Assembly (NCBI GenBank): GCA_020634935.1
Contig: JACKAT010000008.1
Span: forward strand, 90,059-154,058
Reading direction: 5' to 3'
Length of the DNA: 64,000 bases
Source: Anaerolineales bacterium
Lineage (GTDB): Bacteria; Chloroflexota; Anaerolineae; 4572-78; J111
The notes under the pieces: generated by a model
The model's input: only the letters and a program-made list of their open reading frames with translations
What the model was told of the DNA's origin: nothing
The model's database searches: none
In this document: positions 34,078 through 42,144 of the stretch, in pieces
Layout of the letters: every line of letters begins with the position of its first letter
How positions within the stretch are numbered: the stretch's first letter is position 1
Made by a program: the position numbers and the translations under genes

Positions 34078-34453
34078 CTGGAGTCAAACCGAATCGATCT
34101 GGGCCGATGAACCAAATATCATCGCGGCCTGGGCTTTTGGTTCGGCTCAGGAGGGGACGATTCGGGACAGCGGCGATATCGATATTGGCATATTGGTAGA
34201 GTCTGCGCCATCACTCAATGAATTGACCAGGCTACTTAGCCGTTTACAAGAGGCGCTTCAATTCGAGGATATTGATTTAGTTGTCCTCAACGACGCTAAT
34301 CCTATCTTGCGCTTCGAGGCGCTCTCCGGCCGATCCCTTTTCTGTCGCGATTTGTCCCGTCGGGCTGAATTTGCTTCACTCACAGCACGAGAGTATGAGG
34401 ACGCGATGGCATTTTTCGAGTGGGGGTTAAAGCAGCGGCCATCAAAGAATTAG
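34061..34453 (+). CDS. mntA: MntA-like nucleotidyltransferase antitoxin
   Basis: 130 residues with the minimal nucleotidyltransferase motif G27-S28-x10-D39-x-D41 (GSAQEGTIRDSGDIDIG) and a third acidic position in DIDLVVLND. In the HepT/MntA system this enzyme AMPylates the toxin Tyr and silences it. The overlap and gene order support the pairing. Confidence 0.9.
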   Translation: MSKTIDWSQTESIWADEPNIIAAWAFGSAQEGTIRDSGDIDIGILVESAPSLNELTRLLSRLQEALQFEDIDLVVLNDANPILRFEALSGRSLFCRDLSRRAEFASLTAREYEDAMAFFEWGLKQRPSKN

Positions 34454-34490
34454 CCGTCAAAGTGGCGACGGCTTACTGCGTTACGACGTA

Positions 34491-35228
34491 CTAATAAACC
34501 ATCTCGCCGTGGATGAAGGCTTTGGTCCGGGAATCGGAAGGGTTAGAGAAAAACGTGTTGGTCTCGGCGATTTCCACCAGGCGTCCCTCTAGCAGCAAGG
34601 CCGTGCGGTGCGCTAGCCGCTTGGCTTGAAAGATGTTGTGGGTGACGATGACGATGGTGGTGCCTTGCTCGCGATTGACTTGGGTGATGATATTCTCGAT
34701 AAGTTTGACGTTGTATGGGTCCAGATTGGCGGTTGGTTCGTCCAGCAGCAGTACCGCCGGCTGAATGACCAACGCTCGCGCCAGAGCGACTCGTTGAGCC
34801 TCACCTCCACTGAGCGTTCTGGCCCCGGTGTGGGTCAAGTTGTTTAACCCCACCAGATCGAGCGCGTCATCGACAATCTGTTTAACCTGATCGCCGCTTT
34901 TACCGCGCAACTTTAACCCATAGGCCACATTATCGGCCACGGAACGGGTGAGCAAAACCGGATTTTGAAAGACAGTGGTGATTTTGCGCCGCAAGTTCAG
35001 CGGAACCCCCTCGCCGTTGAGGTGGAACGCTTCAAACTTCAGTGAGCCGGAAGCCGGTCGCTCCAGAAAGTTGAGATGGCGCAAAAGCGTACTCTTACCG
35101 GCTCCACTGGGCCCGACAATCGCCAGAATCTCCCCGGCGAAAATATTGAGCCGCTCGATGTTCAAGACGGTGCGATCGTTATAGGTCTGCGTCAAGTTAT
35201 GCAGTTTGTAAACGGAGTTGGTAGACAT
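34491..35228 (-). CDS. tupC: tungstate ABC transporter ATP-binding protein
   Basis: 245 residues. Walker A GPSGAGKST, Q-loop FQNPVLL, signature LSGGEAQRVALARAL, Walker B LLLDEPTANLD and H-loop VTHN are all present. It is short, with no regulatory domain, as in phosphate- and tungstate-type importers. ATG 35228 follows the permease gene by 13 bp. Tungstate specificity is assigned from the TupA gene two genes upstream. Confidence 0.9.
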   Translation of the reverse strand: MSTNSVYKLHNLTQTYNDRTVLNIERLNIFAGEILAIVGPSGAGKSTLLRHLNFLERPASGSLKFEAFHLNGEGVPLNLRRKITTVFQNPVLLTRSVADNVAYGLKLRGKSGDQVKQIVDDALDLVGLNNLTHTGARTLSGGEAQRVALARALVIQPAVLLLDEPTANLDPYNVKLIENIITQVNREQGTTIVIVTHNIFQAKRLAHRTALLLEGRLVEIAETNTFFSNPSDSRTKAFIHGEMVY

Positions 35229-35241
35229 CAATCCATCGGCC

Positions 35242-35937
35242 CTAAGAAAACGCTTTGCCCTGCAACCGAAGCAGGGCCACGTTTACCAAAAATGATAGCA
35301 ACAGCAGGACCAAACCCAGAGCAATGGCCAGGTCGAAATTACCTTTTTGCGTTTCCAGAACAATAGCGGTGGTCAGGACGCGGGTTTTACCTTCGATATT
35401 GCCGCCGACCAGCATTACCGCTCCCACTTCAGAAATAATCGCCCCAAAGCCGGCTACAATCGCCACAATCACCCCGATTTTGGCCTCGAGCAGAATAGTC
35501 ACGGTGGCCTGCCACGGCGTAGCCCCCAAGGACATTAGCTGCCGGCGCAGATGGGGATCGACGCCCATCACGGCTGCCATGGTAAAACCGGCCACGAGCG
35601 GAAATGAGATAATCGTTTGGGCGACAATCATCGCTTTAGGAGTAAACAACCAGCCCAACTGACCGGCCGGGCCGCTCCGGGAGAGCATCAGGTAAACGAA
35701 AAGCCCGATGACGACCGGAGGAAAGCCCATGCCGGTATAAAGCAGCGCCGTCATTAGCTGCCGCCCCGGAAATCGAGTCAGGGCCATCGCGGCCCCCAAA
35801 GGGATGCCCAGCACCGTACTGAACACCAGCGCGATGCCGGACACGGATAAGGATAACCAAATGACTTCGTAGAGGGCCGGATTCAGGCTGAAAATGATCT
35901 CAAACGCTTGAATGATGCCCCGGATCAGGTCATCCAT
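35242..35937 (-). CDS. tupB: tungstate ABC transporter permease
   Basis: 231 residues with five to six membrane segments and the permease EAA-like loop SLGATPWQATVTILLEAKIG. The length and the segment GFGAIISEVGAVMLVGGNI match TupB-type permeases. It starts 3 bp after the tupA stop codon, so it is translated with it. Confidence 0.9.
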   Translation of the reverse strand: MDDLIRGIIQAFEIIFSLNPALYEVIWLSLSVSGIALVFSTVLGIPLGAAMALTRFPGRQLMTALLYTGMGFPPVVIGLFVYLMLSRSGPAGQLGWLFTPKAMIVAQTIISFPLVAGFTMAAVMGVDPHLRRQLMSLGATPWQATVTILLEAKIGVIVAIVAGFGAIISEVGAVMLVGGNIEGKTRVLTTAIVLETQKGNFDLAIALGLVLLLLSFLVNVALLRLQGKAFS

Positions 35938-35940
35938 GAC

Positions 35941-37140
35941 TTACTGTTTGGCCGCGTTCCAGGCGACCGAATCGGCCACAAAGAGCGGCTGGCCGAATTC
36001 AGCCACGCCAAACTCGCTGATCATCTGCTGGGTTTCCAGCGAGGTCATCCAATCGATGAACGCGGCGGCCCCCTTGGCATTGACGGTGGGGTGCAGTTCC
36101 GGATTGACGGCAATCACCCCGTAGGGGTTGAAGAGGCGCGAGTCGCCCTCAACCAGAATGACCAAATCGATGCCTTCCAGGGTACGAGCCAGGTAGGTGG
36201 CGCGGTCGCTGAGGGTGTAAGCCTGCTGCTCGTCGGCCACAGTTAACGTCGCCCCCATGCCTTGGCCAATCGATTGGTACCAATCGCCCTGGGGTTTGTA
36301 GGTGATTTTCTTGGCATCTTCTAAATCTTTCACTTCGTCCAGCGGTAGACTGGTGGCTTGCCACAGCGTTTGTTCTTTGATGTGGGTGCCGGAGTCGTCC
36401 CCCCGAGAAATAAAGAGGCTGTTTGTCTCGGCGATTTGGGTTAGCGCCGCGGCTACGTCGGTCATGCCTTTGATGCCCGCTGGGTCGGTTTCAGGGCCGA
36501 GAATCACAAAATCATTGTACATCACATCCTGCCGGTTAACGCCGTAGCCGGCTTCAACAAAGGCATCTTCCCGATCACGGGCGTGGACCAGAACTACATC
36601 GGCATCGCCATTTTCACCGAGTTCGATCGCCTGGCCGGTGCCAACGGCGATAACCTCAACCGAAGCGCCATATTTGGCCTCGAAATCGGGCAGGATGGCG
36701 GCGAGCAGCCCTGAGTTTTCGGTGCTGGTGGTGGTGGCCAATACCAGCCGGCCTACATCGGTGGTTACCGGGGCGCTATCGGACGGCGTAATTTCCGGCG
36801 CAGCCAGGGCAAAATCGAGCAGGGTTTGGGCGTCGGCTGCACTGGGCAGGCATAATTTCCAACCCACTTCAATCAGATCGTAATTTTCGATCTGGGCGAA
36901 AGACTTGTCTTCTGCATTTTTGAGATTGGTGGCTTCAGCAATGGCCGGATAGGTCAAGACGTCCCCGTAAGCTTTTTCAGCAATCTTCGAGAGCCAATCG
37001 TCGGCTTGAACGACGACTTCTTGCTCACAGGCCACCGATTTTGGAGACGACTGCGCGTGAGTGGGCGCCGAGGTGAGTGGCCCCCCGGTTAACAACAGTA
37101 AGGCAACAACCAAAACCATTTTTTGTAAGTAGCTAAGCAT
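35941..37140 (-). CDS. tupA: tungstate-binding protein TupA with an N-terminal LysM-like domain
   Basis: 399 residues. A signal peptide (about 1-29) is followed by a LysM-like region (about 40-102: VVVQADDWLSKIAEKAYGD through LIEVGWKLCLP). The TupA domain starts near residue 130 with the oxyanion motif ATTTSTENSGLL and GTGQAIELGENGDADVVLVHARD. TupA binds tungstate very tightly for import, for cofactors of tungsten and possibly molybdenum enzymes. Ordinary TupA proteins are about 270-290 residues, so the extra N-terminal domain is unusual and may anchor the protein to cell-wall glycans. A ModE-type operator lies 25 bp upstream. Confidence 0.9.
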   Translation of the reverse strand: MLSYLQKMVLVVALLLLTGGPLTSAPTHAQSSPKSVACEQEVVVQADDWLSKIAEKAYGDVLTYPAIAEATNLKNAEDKSFAQIENYDLIEVGWKLCLPSAADAQTLLDFALAAPEITPSDSAPVTTDVGRLVLATTTSTENSGLLAAILPDFEAKYGASVEVIAVGTGQAIELGENGDADVVLVHARDREDAFVEAGYGVNRQDVMYNDFVILGPETDPAGIKGMTDVAAALTQIAETNSLFISRGDDSGTHIKEQTLWQATSLPLDEVKDLEDAKKITYKPQGDWYQSIGQGMGATLTVADEQQAYTLSDRATYLARTLEGIDLVILVEGDSRLFNPYGVIAVNPELHPTVNAKGAAAFIDWMTSLETQQMISEFGVAEFGQPLFVADSVAWNAAKQ

Positions 37141-37164
37141 CTTTCATCCCCCTTGATAAGATAT

Positions 37165-37187
37165 CGTTATGATATCACAGCATAACG
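37165..37187. promoter_or_regulatory. ModE/TunR-type operator upstream of tupA (CGTTATG-N9-CATAACG)
   Basis: A perfect 7-bp inverted repeat with a 9-bp spacer. The CGTTAT...ATAACG core is that of the ModE operator of the E. coli molybdate transporter gene. It lies between the modE-like gene and tupA, so the regulator can control the transporter according to tungstate or molybdate supply. Confidence 0.8.
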
Positions 37188-37206
37188 GAAATAAAAAAAT
37201 TTGCCT

Positions 37207-37542
37207 CTAAATATCCGAGAAATATTTCTCGAACCGTTCAGAGACAAATTCATCTAAGCCGGCTGTAAATTTTCTAAAGCGATCGACGTAGGCCACGGCT
37301 TCGGGGGTAAGGCTGGAGCCGCCGCCGCCGGAGCCGCCGGTTTGGGTATCGACCAGTTTCACGGCCAGCCGGGCTTCGCATTCTTGTATCTTTTCCCAGG
37401 CCCGGCGGTAAGATACACCCATTTTTGAGGCCGCCGCCGAAATAGAGCCGGTCTCGGCGATGGCTTCCAGCAGCCGAACCCGCCACAGGCTGAGAACGAC
37501 TTTATCATCCTTTTCAATCCAAATGTTGGTTTTAGGTTCCAA
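37207..37542 (-). CDS. ModE-type winged-helix regulator lacking the molybdate-binding domain
   Basis: 111 residues matching only the N-terminal DNA-binding domain of ModE (VRLLEAIAETGSISAAASKMGVSYRRAWEKIQE, the LysR-like helix-turn-helix, then a Gly-rich wing TGGSGGGGS). The C-terminal di-MOP/TOBE oxyanion domain of full ModE is missing. The start is a TTG with no clear Shine-Dalgarno, so it may be leaderless. It is the first gene of the tup operon and probably binds the operator at 37165-37187. Confidence 0.88.
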   Translation of the reverse strand: MEPKTNIWIEKDDKVVLSLWRVRLLEAIAETGSISAAASKMGVSYRRAWEKIQECEARLAVKLVDTQTGGSGGGGSSLTPEAVAYVDRFRKFTAGLDEFVSERFEKYFSDI

Positions 37543-37614
37543 AGAAATGTCGCTTTTTGTGAGAAGGCAAGCTGGGCCAGGGTAAAGCAGCCTGAGGGTA
37601 ACGCTATATCGAAT

Positions 37615-37995
37615 TTATTTTTTGACTAAGCCGTTAATTTTGCCCAGCAGGTCTCTTACAACAAACGGTTTTACGACATAATCATCGAACAGCTCGGCGT
37701 AATTGGACGTTTCGGATTCATCTTCAAGGTAGTGGCGGGCAGTAAGCATAATCACCGGTAAGTGGCGATGATTAGAACTATTTTTAATTTTTTCCAATAC
37801 TTGCCAGCCGTCCATGCCAACCATCATAATGTCGAGCAATACCAGATCGATTTGGCTATTCTCATCGTTGAGGATATTTAATCCTTCCGCGCCATTGTAG
37901 GCCGAAAGCACATCAAACCCTTCGCGTTCCAGGATCAATTTTCCCAGGGTCACCATCTCTCGGTCATCATCAACCATCAAAATTCGGTGTGTCAT
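37615..37995 (-). CDS. receiver-only response regulator
   Basis: 126 residues, a single CheY-like receiver domain. The acidic pocket (DDD at 9-11), the phospho-acceptor D55 (LLLDIMM), Thr in MLTAR and Lys in VVKPF are intact. It has no output domain, so it acts by protein contact. AAGGAGT precedes the ATG. It is divergent from the kinase genes that follow. Confidence 0.92.
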   Translation of the reverse strand: MTHRILMVDDDREMVTLGKLILEREGFDVLSAYNGAEGLNILNDENSQIDLVLLDIMMVGMDGWQVLEKIKNSSNHRHLPVIMLTARHYLEDESETSNYAELFDDYVVKPFVVRDLLGKINGLVKK

Positions 37996-38398
37996 GAGTT
38001 ACTCCTTTGGTAAACGTGATTTATGGTAACCCGTTTATACTAAACGAGTATAACATAATTAGAAAGTGTTGGCAATGTGTTTTTGGTTGAAGCCATTATT
38101 TAAGTCTAGCATAACTAGCAGACATTTAAAGTATAACACGAGCGATATAACTGTCAAAGCATCAAAAAAATTTAGAGGAGTTAAATGGATTGGGTCAAGT
38201 TTAGGAACGAGCCATAAAATTTAGGGGCTGCTTCCATTATCTTCAATAGATTTATATAATAGAAACGTATCTATTTAGCCGATCAGATGACCACCTTTAC
38301 TCGCAATTTAAGCAAAAAGGCCGGCCAACTGAATAGATACATAGAATCATTATAATATAAATGCGCAGAGTGATCAGACGAGCTAATTGCCCTTACGA
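37996..38398. other. 403-bp AT-rich divergent spacer
   Basis: It lies between the leftward receiver gene and the rightward GAF-GAF kinase gene and must hold promoters for both. I see no clear -35/-10 pair, repeat family or small gene. Confidence 0.5.
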
Positions 38399-40165
38399 AT
38401 GGCCGATCAAGACAAACCCACAGCCCAACTCATCGATGAACTGAACGAGTTACGCCAGCAGTTAGAGGAAACAGCCTGCGCAGCTCACCAACAGCGTGAA
38501 ACGTTTACCGAGGTCATGTTGACGTTGACCTCTAAGATTAGTTTGACCGATGTTCTGGACGAAATTTTAAAGCAGGCTCATCGACTGGTGCCGTATCATA
38601 CGGCCAGTATTATGCTGCTCGATAACGATACCCTGCGTATTGCTCGCTGGCAAGGTTACGAAGTTTTCGGCAGTGAAGAGATGGTTTCCCGGCTGGAACA
38701 GCCGCTGGCCGAATTTCCGATGGATAATGAGGTTATTCAATCCGGTGAGCCTATTGTTATTTATGACACGTATCAAGATCCACGCTGGGTGGTGCTTGAC
38801 GAAACAACCTGGATTCGATCGACGCTGATGCTGCCGCTGCGCTTGCGGGATCATATTCCAGGTGTGCTACGGCTTGATGGCAGCCGGCCCGGTGAATTTT
38901 CTATCGACCACGCCCAACGCCTTAAACCCTTAGCTGGCGCCGCCGCGATTGCGCTTGAAAATGCCAGGTTGTTTGAAGCCGAGCAAATTGCACGCAAACA
39001 GGCCGAGAATCTGCGTACAGCCAACCTGGCCTTGACTAAAACGTTAGATTTAGATACCATTTTGGCTACAATGCTAGATTATTTAGCCCATTTGGTGGCT
39101 TATGATCACGCCAGTGTAACAATTTTAGGCGCGGCCAAGTCGCTGCATGCCGTTCAGCTCAGTGAAAAGCTCGAAATAAGTTCCAAACCGGCCTTAAAGG
39201 TCGGTAACAATCCTCTGATTCGAAAAATTATCAAGCAACAAAAAGCGATACTCATCCCTGATGTGACGGTTGAGCCGCGTTGGCGGAAAAGCCGTCATGC
39301 GCAGCGATGTCAAAGCTGGTTGGGCGGGGCATTGATTGCCGGCGGCCGGGTTATTGGGTTCTATCTACTGGATAAAGCTCAACCCCGATTTTTCAACGAA
39401 GACCATAAACGGCTGGCAGAGGTTCTGGCTGCTCAAGCGGCTACCGCCATAGTTAATGCTCAACTATACGAACAAGTTCGGGCCGGACGCGAACGACTGC
39501 GGGAGCTATCGCGCCAACTTGTTGAAGTCCAAGAGGCGGAACGTCGTTTTATTGCTAAAGAGTTACATGATGAGGTCGGGCAGGCACTGACGGGACTTAG
39601 ACTGCAACTAGAAATGGTGGCGAGACTTCCCGATGGAACTAACAATGCGGCAGGGGCGTTAGCGAAAGCGCAGCAGCTTGTAGACCAGATGATGATGCAG
39701 ATTCATCATCTTTCGCTCGATCTACGCCCGCCGATGTTGGACGATCTGGGGCTGCTGCCGGCCCTGCTGTGGTATTGCCAGACATACACCGATCAGACCG
39801 GCGTCCAGGTGTCGCTCAAACATCGTATGGTCAAGAATAGGCGTTTTCCGCCAGAGATCGAAACTGCGGCTTATCGCATTGTCCAGGAAGCGCTGACGAA
39901 TGTAGCTCGACATGCCGGAGTGAACCAGGTGACGGTACGCGTTTTGGCCGCCGACCGATCCTTACGGGTTCAAATCATCGACCAGGGAGCCGGGTTTAAT
40001 TTATCAGATGTTTTGAAGACCAATCATCGCCGAGGATTAAATGGCATGCGGGAACGGGCCAGTTTATTACGGGGGCAATTGCAAGTTGAGTCAACCGTTG
40101 GTCTGGGAACTCAAATCACAGCCGAATTACCCCTCCCGGTAAACATGGTAGACAGGAGTCGTTAG
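38399..40165 (+). CDS. GAF-GAF sensor histidine kinase (NarL-type, HisKA_3)
   Basis: 588 residues. Coiled coil (about 5-35), GAF1 (40-190), GAF2 (220-352), HisKA_3 phospho-acceptor region with H390 in FIAKELHDEVGQALTGL, and a C-terminal HATPase domain (ALTNVARHAG N-box, DQGAGF G-box). No membrane segment, so it is a cytoplasmic sensor. It pairs with the LuxR-type regulator 4 bp downstream. ATG 38399 is preferred; TTG at 38387 is an alternative, and neither has a strong ribosome-binding site. Confidence 0.93.
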   Translation: MADQDKPTAQLIDELNELRQQLEETACAAHQQRETFTEVMLTLTSKISLTDVLDEILKQAHRLVPYHTASIMLLDNDTLRIARWQGYEVFGSEEMVSRLEQPLAEFPMDNEVIQSGEPIVIYDTYQDPRWVVLDETTWIRSTLMLPLRLRDHIPGVLRLDGSRPGEFSIDHAQRLKPLAGAAAIALENARLFEAEQIARKQAENLRTANLALTKTLDLDTILATMLDYLAHLVAYDHASVTILGAAKSLHAVQLSEKLEISSKPALKVGNNPLIRKIIKQQKAILIPDVTVEPRWRKSRHAQRCQSWLGGALIAGGRVIGFYLLDKAQPRFFNEDHKRLAEVLAAQAATAIVNAQLYEQVRAGRERLRELSRQLVEVQEAERRFIAKELHDEVGQALTGLRLQLEMVARLPDGTNNAAGALAKAQQLVDQMMMQIHHLSLDLRPPMLDDLGLLPALLWYCQTYTDQTGVQVSLKHRMVKNRRFPPEIETAAYRIVQEALTNVARHAGVNQVTVRVLAADRSLRVQIIDQGAGFNLSDVLKTNHRRGLNGMRERASLLRGQLQVESTVGLGTQITAELPLPVNMVDRSR

Positions 40166-40169
40166 CCGC

Positions 40170-40826
40170 ATGAGCATCACTATTGTCCTGGCCGATGACC
40201 ATCACATTGTACGGGAAGGGCTAAAAACCATTTTGAATGCTCAACCGGATTTTCAAATTGTGGGTGAAGCCGACGACGGGCTGCAGGTGGGTCCGCTGGT
40301 TGAACGCCTGAAACCCAATGTTTTGGTTTTGGATTTAATGATGCCCGGCCTGAATGGCCTTGAAATCAGCCGGCAGGTACGGCGTAATACGCCTCAAACC
40401 CACATTGTCATTCTTTCAATGCACTCTAATGAAGCTTATGTGGCTGAAGCCTTAGCGGCTGGAGCCGCCGCCTACCTTTTGAAGCGGGCCACTTCTGACG
40501 AATTGATTAATGCTATCCATGAGGCGGTGGCGGGCCGGCGCTATCTCAGTTCACCGCTGTCTGATCGCTTGATTGATGCTTATATTAGAAAATTAGAAGC
40601 TGAAGAGGAAGATCAGCCCTATACTGCGCTTACCCCCCGAGAACGGGAGGTGCTGCACTTAGCCGCGGAAGGTTCTACCAATAGCGAAATTGCCGAGCGG
40701 CTGTCGCTGAGCGTTCGGACGGTTGAAAAACACCGTAGTAATCTGATGCATAAGTTAGGTCTAAAAACGCAAACGGACTTAATTCGCTATGCTTTCCAGA
40801 AGGGTCTGCTGCCCCCTGAACCCTAA
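40170..40826 (+). CDS. NarL/FixJ-family response regulator
   Basis: 218 residues. Receiver domain (1-120) with D9, D10 and phospho-acceptor D55 (VLDLMMPG), and a C-terminal LuxR-type helix-turn-helix (about 150-212; LTPREREVLHLAAEGSTNSEIAERL). It is the DNA-binding partner of the kinase just upstream. AGGAG lies before the ATG. Confidence 0.95.
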   Translation: MSITIVLADDHHIVREGLKTILNAQPDFQIVGEADDGLQVGPLVERLKPNVLVLDLMMPGLNGLEISRQVRRNTPQTHIVILSMHSNEAYVAEALAAGAAAYLLKRATSDELINAIHEAVAGRRYLSSPLSDRLIDAYIRKLEAEEEDQPYTALTPREREVLHLAAEGSTNSEIAERLSLSVRTVEKHRSNLMHKLGLKTQTDLIRYAFQKGLLPPEP

Positions 40827-41163
40827 ATAAAGACAGCGAATGGGGATCTCAGCCGGACTACGTAGATACCCCCCCCAAATTTACGGGATTTTCACCTCAT
40901 AAAAGGAGTAGAATCCCCCTTGCTAACAAGCCCATATAATGAAAACATGAAGGGGTACTATTTTTAGTATTAGCCCAAACAATTGCTCTATAACCAGACG
41001 ATTGGGGCCATATTGACCAGACCAGTTGCCTGTTGGCAAACCCATTCACAAAAGCGTGACTTTATTGAAAATCAAATAATTCATTTAAGCCTAAGAACAA
41101 AACAAACCTACTTCGTCTTTCTGCTGATAATATTTAACCTGAATATCCATTAGAGGCTACCCC
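40827..41163. other. 337-bp spacer with no recognised feature
   Basis: It is AT-rich, separates the LuxR regulator from the next kinase, and probably holds that gene's promoter. I see no repeat or small gene. Confidence 0.5.
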
Positions 41164-42144
41164 ATGAAGAAGAAAAGCCGGTCAGAACTGATCAATGAAT
41201 TAGCTGTTCTCCGTGAGAGAGTAACTCAGCTTGAAACAGAACTGAGCTTACACCCTCAGGTCGATCCCAGCCGCTCTCGAAAATCTAAAATTCTATACGC
41301 CACTCGCCAAAAACTGCCACTCGACGATGCGTTGCTTCGACCCTTGCCAAATCACCCTTTTAATTTAACCCGATCAAATTACTCTAGCGAGCAGCAAGAT
41401 GAACTCAAACAAATTGCTTATGCGGCCTCGCATGATCTACAAGGACCTCTGCGCATTGCGCTTAGTTACCTACAATTGATCCAGGATAGATATAGCGATA
41501 ACCATGACCCTGAGTTCAACCGCTTTATCGAACAGGCTTATGGCAGTATGTTTGATTTGAAACAGCTCATCCATGACCTTCTACTGTATTTAAACATTGA
41601 AATTCAGGGTAAAGAACTAGCCCCAACTAACTGCGAAACTGTGCTAAAGCGGGCGCTGGCTCAACTGGGGCCGGCCGTCAAAGATAACCAAGCCATTATT
41701 ACCCATGACCCGCTACCATCACTCTTGGCCGATGAATTACAGTTGGTGCAGTTATTCAAACAGTTGCTTGATAATGCTATCAAATTTAGAGGAGATGCCT
41801 ATCCGAAAATTCAAATTAAGATCAATCAAAAATCTGAGGCTTGGCTATTTTCCATCCACGATAACGGCATCGGAATTGACCCCAAACAGGCTGACCGGAT
41901 TTTTGTACTATTCCAAAAATTACATCAAAAAGGAAAATTCCCCGGCACAGGAGCCGGATTAGCCATTTGTAAAAAGATCGTCGAGCGACACGGCGGTCAC
42001 ATCTGGTTAGATACCGATGTAACCATCGGTTCGAAAATTGTCTTTACCCTACCAATTCCAATTTCTGACCGTAATGACTACAAAATCAAACAGGACTACA
42101 CAATAATCAATGAACATCAACAATTCCAAAAATATCCTTATTAG
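41164..42144 (+). CDS. sensor histidine kinase without a recognisable sensor domain
   Basis: 326 residues. A short N-terminal coiled coil (KSRSELINELAVLRERVTQLE) is followed by a HisKA domain with H90 in AYAASHDLQGPLRI, the form found in phytochrome-like kinases, and an HATPase domain (DNAIKF, HDNGIGIDP, GTGAGLAI). There is no PAS, GAF or membrane segment. Its end overlaps the next gene by 35 bp, so the products are coupled. It may be driven by protein contact with the hybrid kinase. Confidence 0.9.
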   Translation: MKKKSRSELINELAVLRERVTQLETELSLHPQVDPSRSRKSKILYATRQKLPLDDALLRPLPNHPFNLTRSNYSSEQQDELKQIAYAASHDLQGPLRIALSYLQLIQDRYSDNHDPEFNRFIEQAYGSMFDLKQLIHDLLLYLNIEIQGKELAPTNCETVLKRALAQLGPAVKDNQAIITHDPLPSLLADELQLVQLFKQLLDNAIKFRGDAYPKIQIKINQKSEAWLFSIHDNGIGIDPKQADRIFVLFQKLHQKGKFPGTGAGLAICKKIVERHGGHIWLDTDVTIGSKIVFTLPIPISDRNDYKIKQDYTIINEHQQFQKYPY

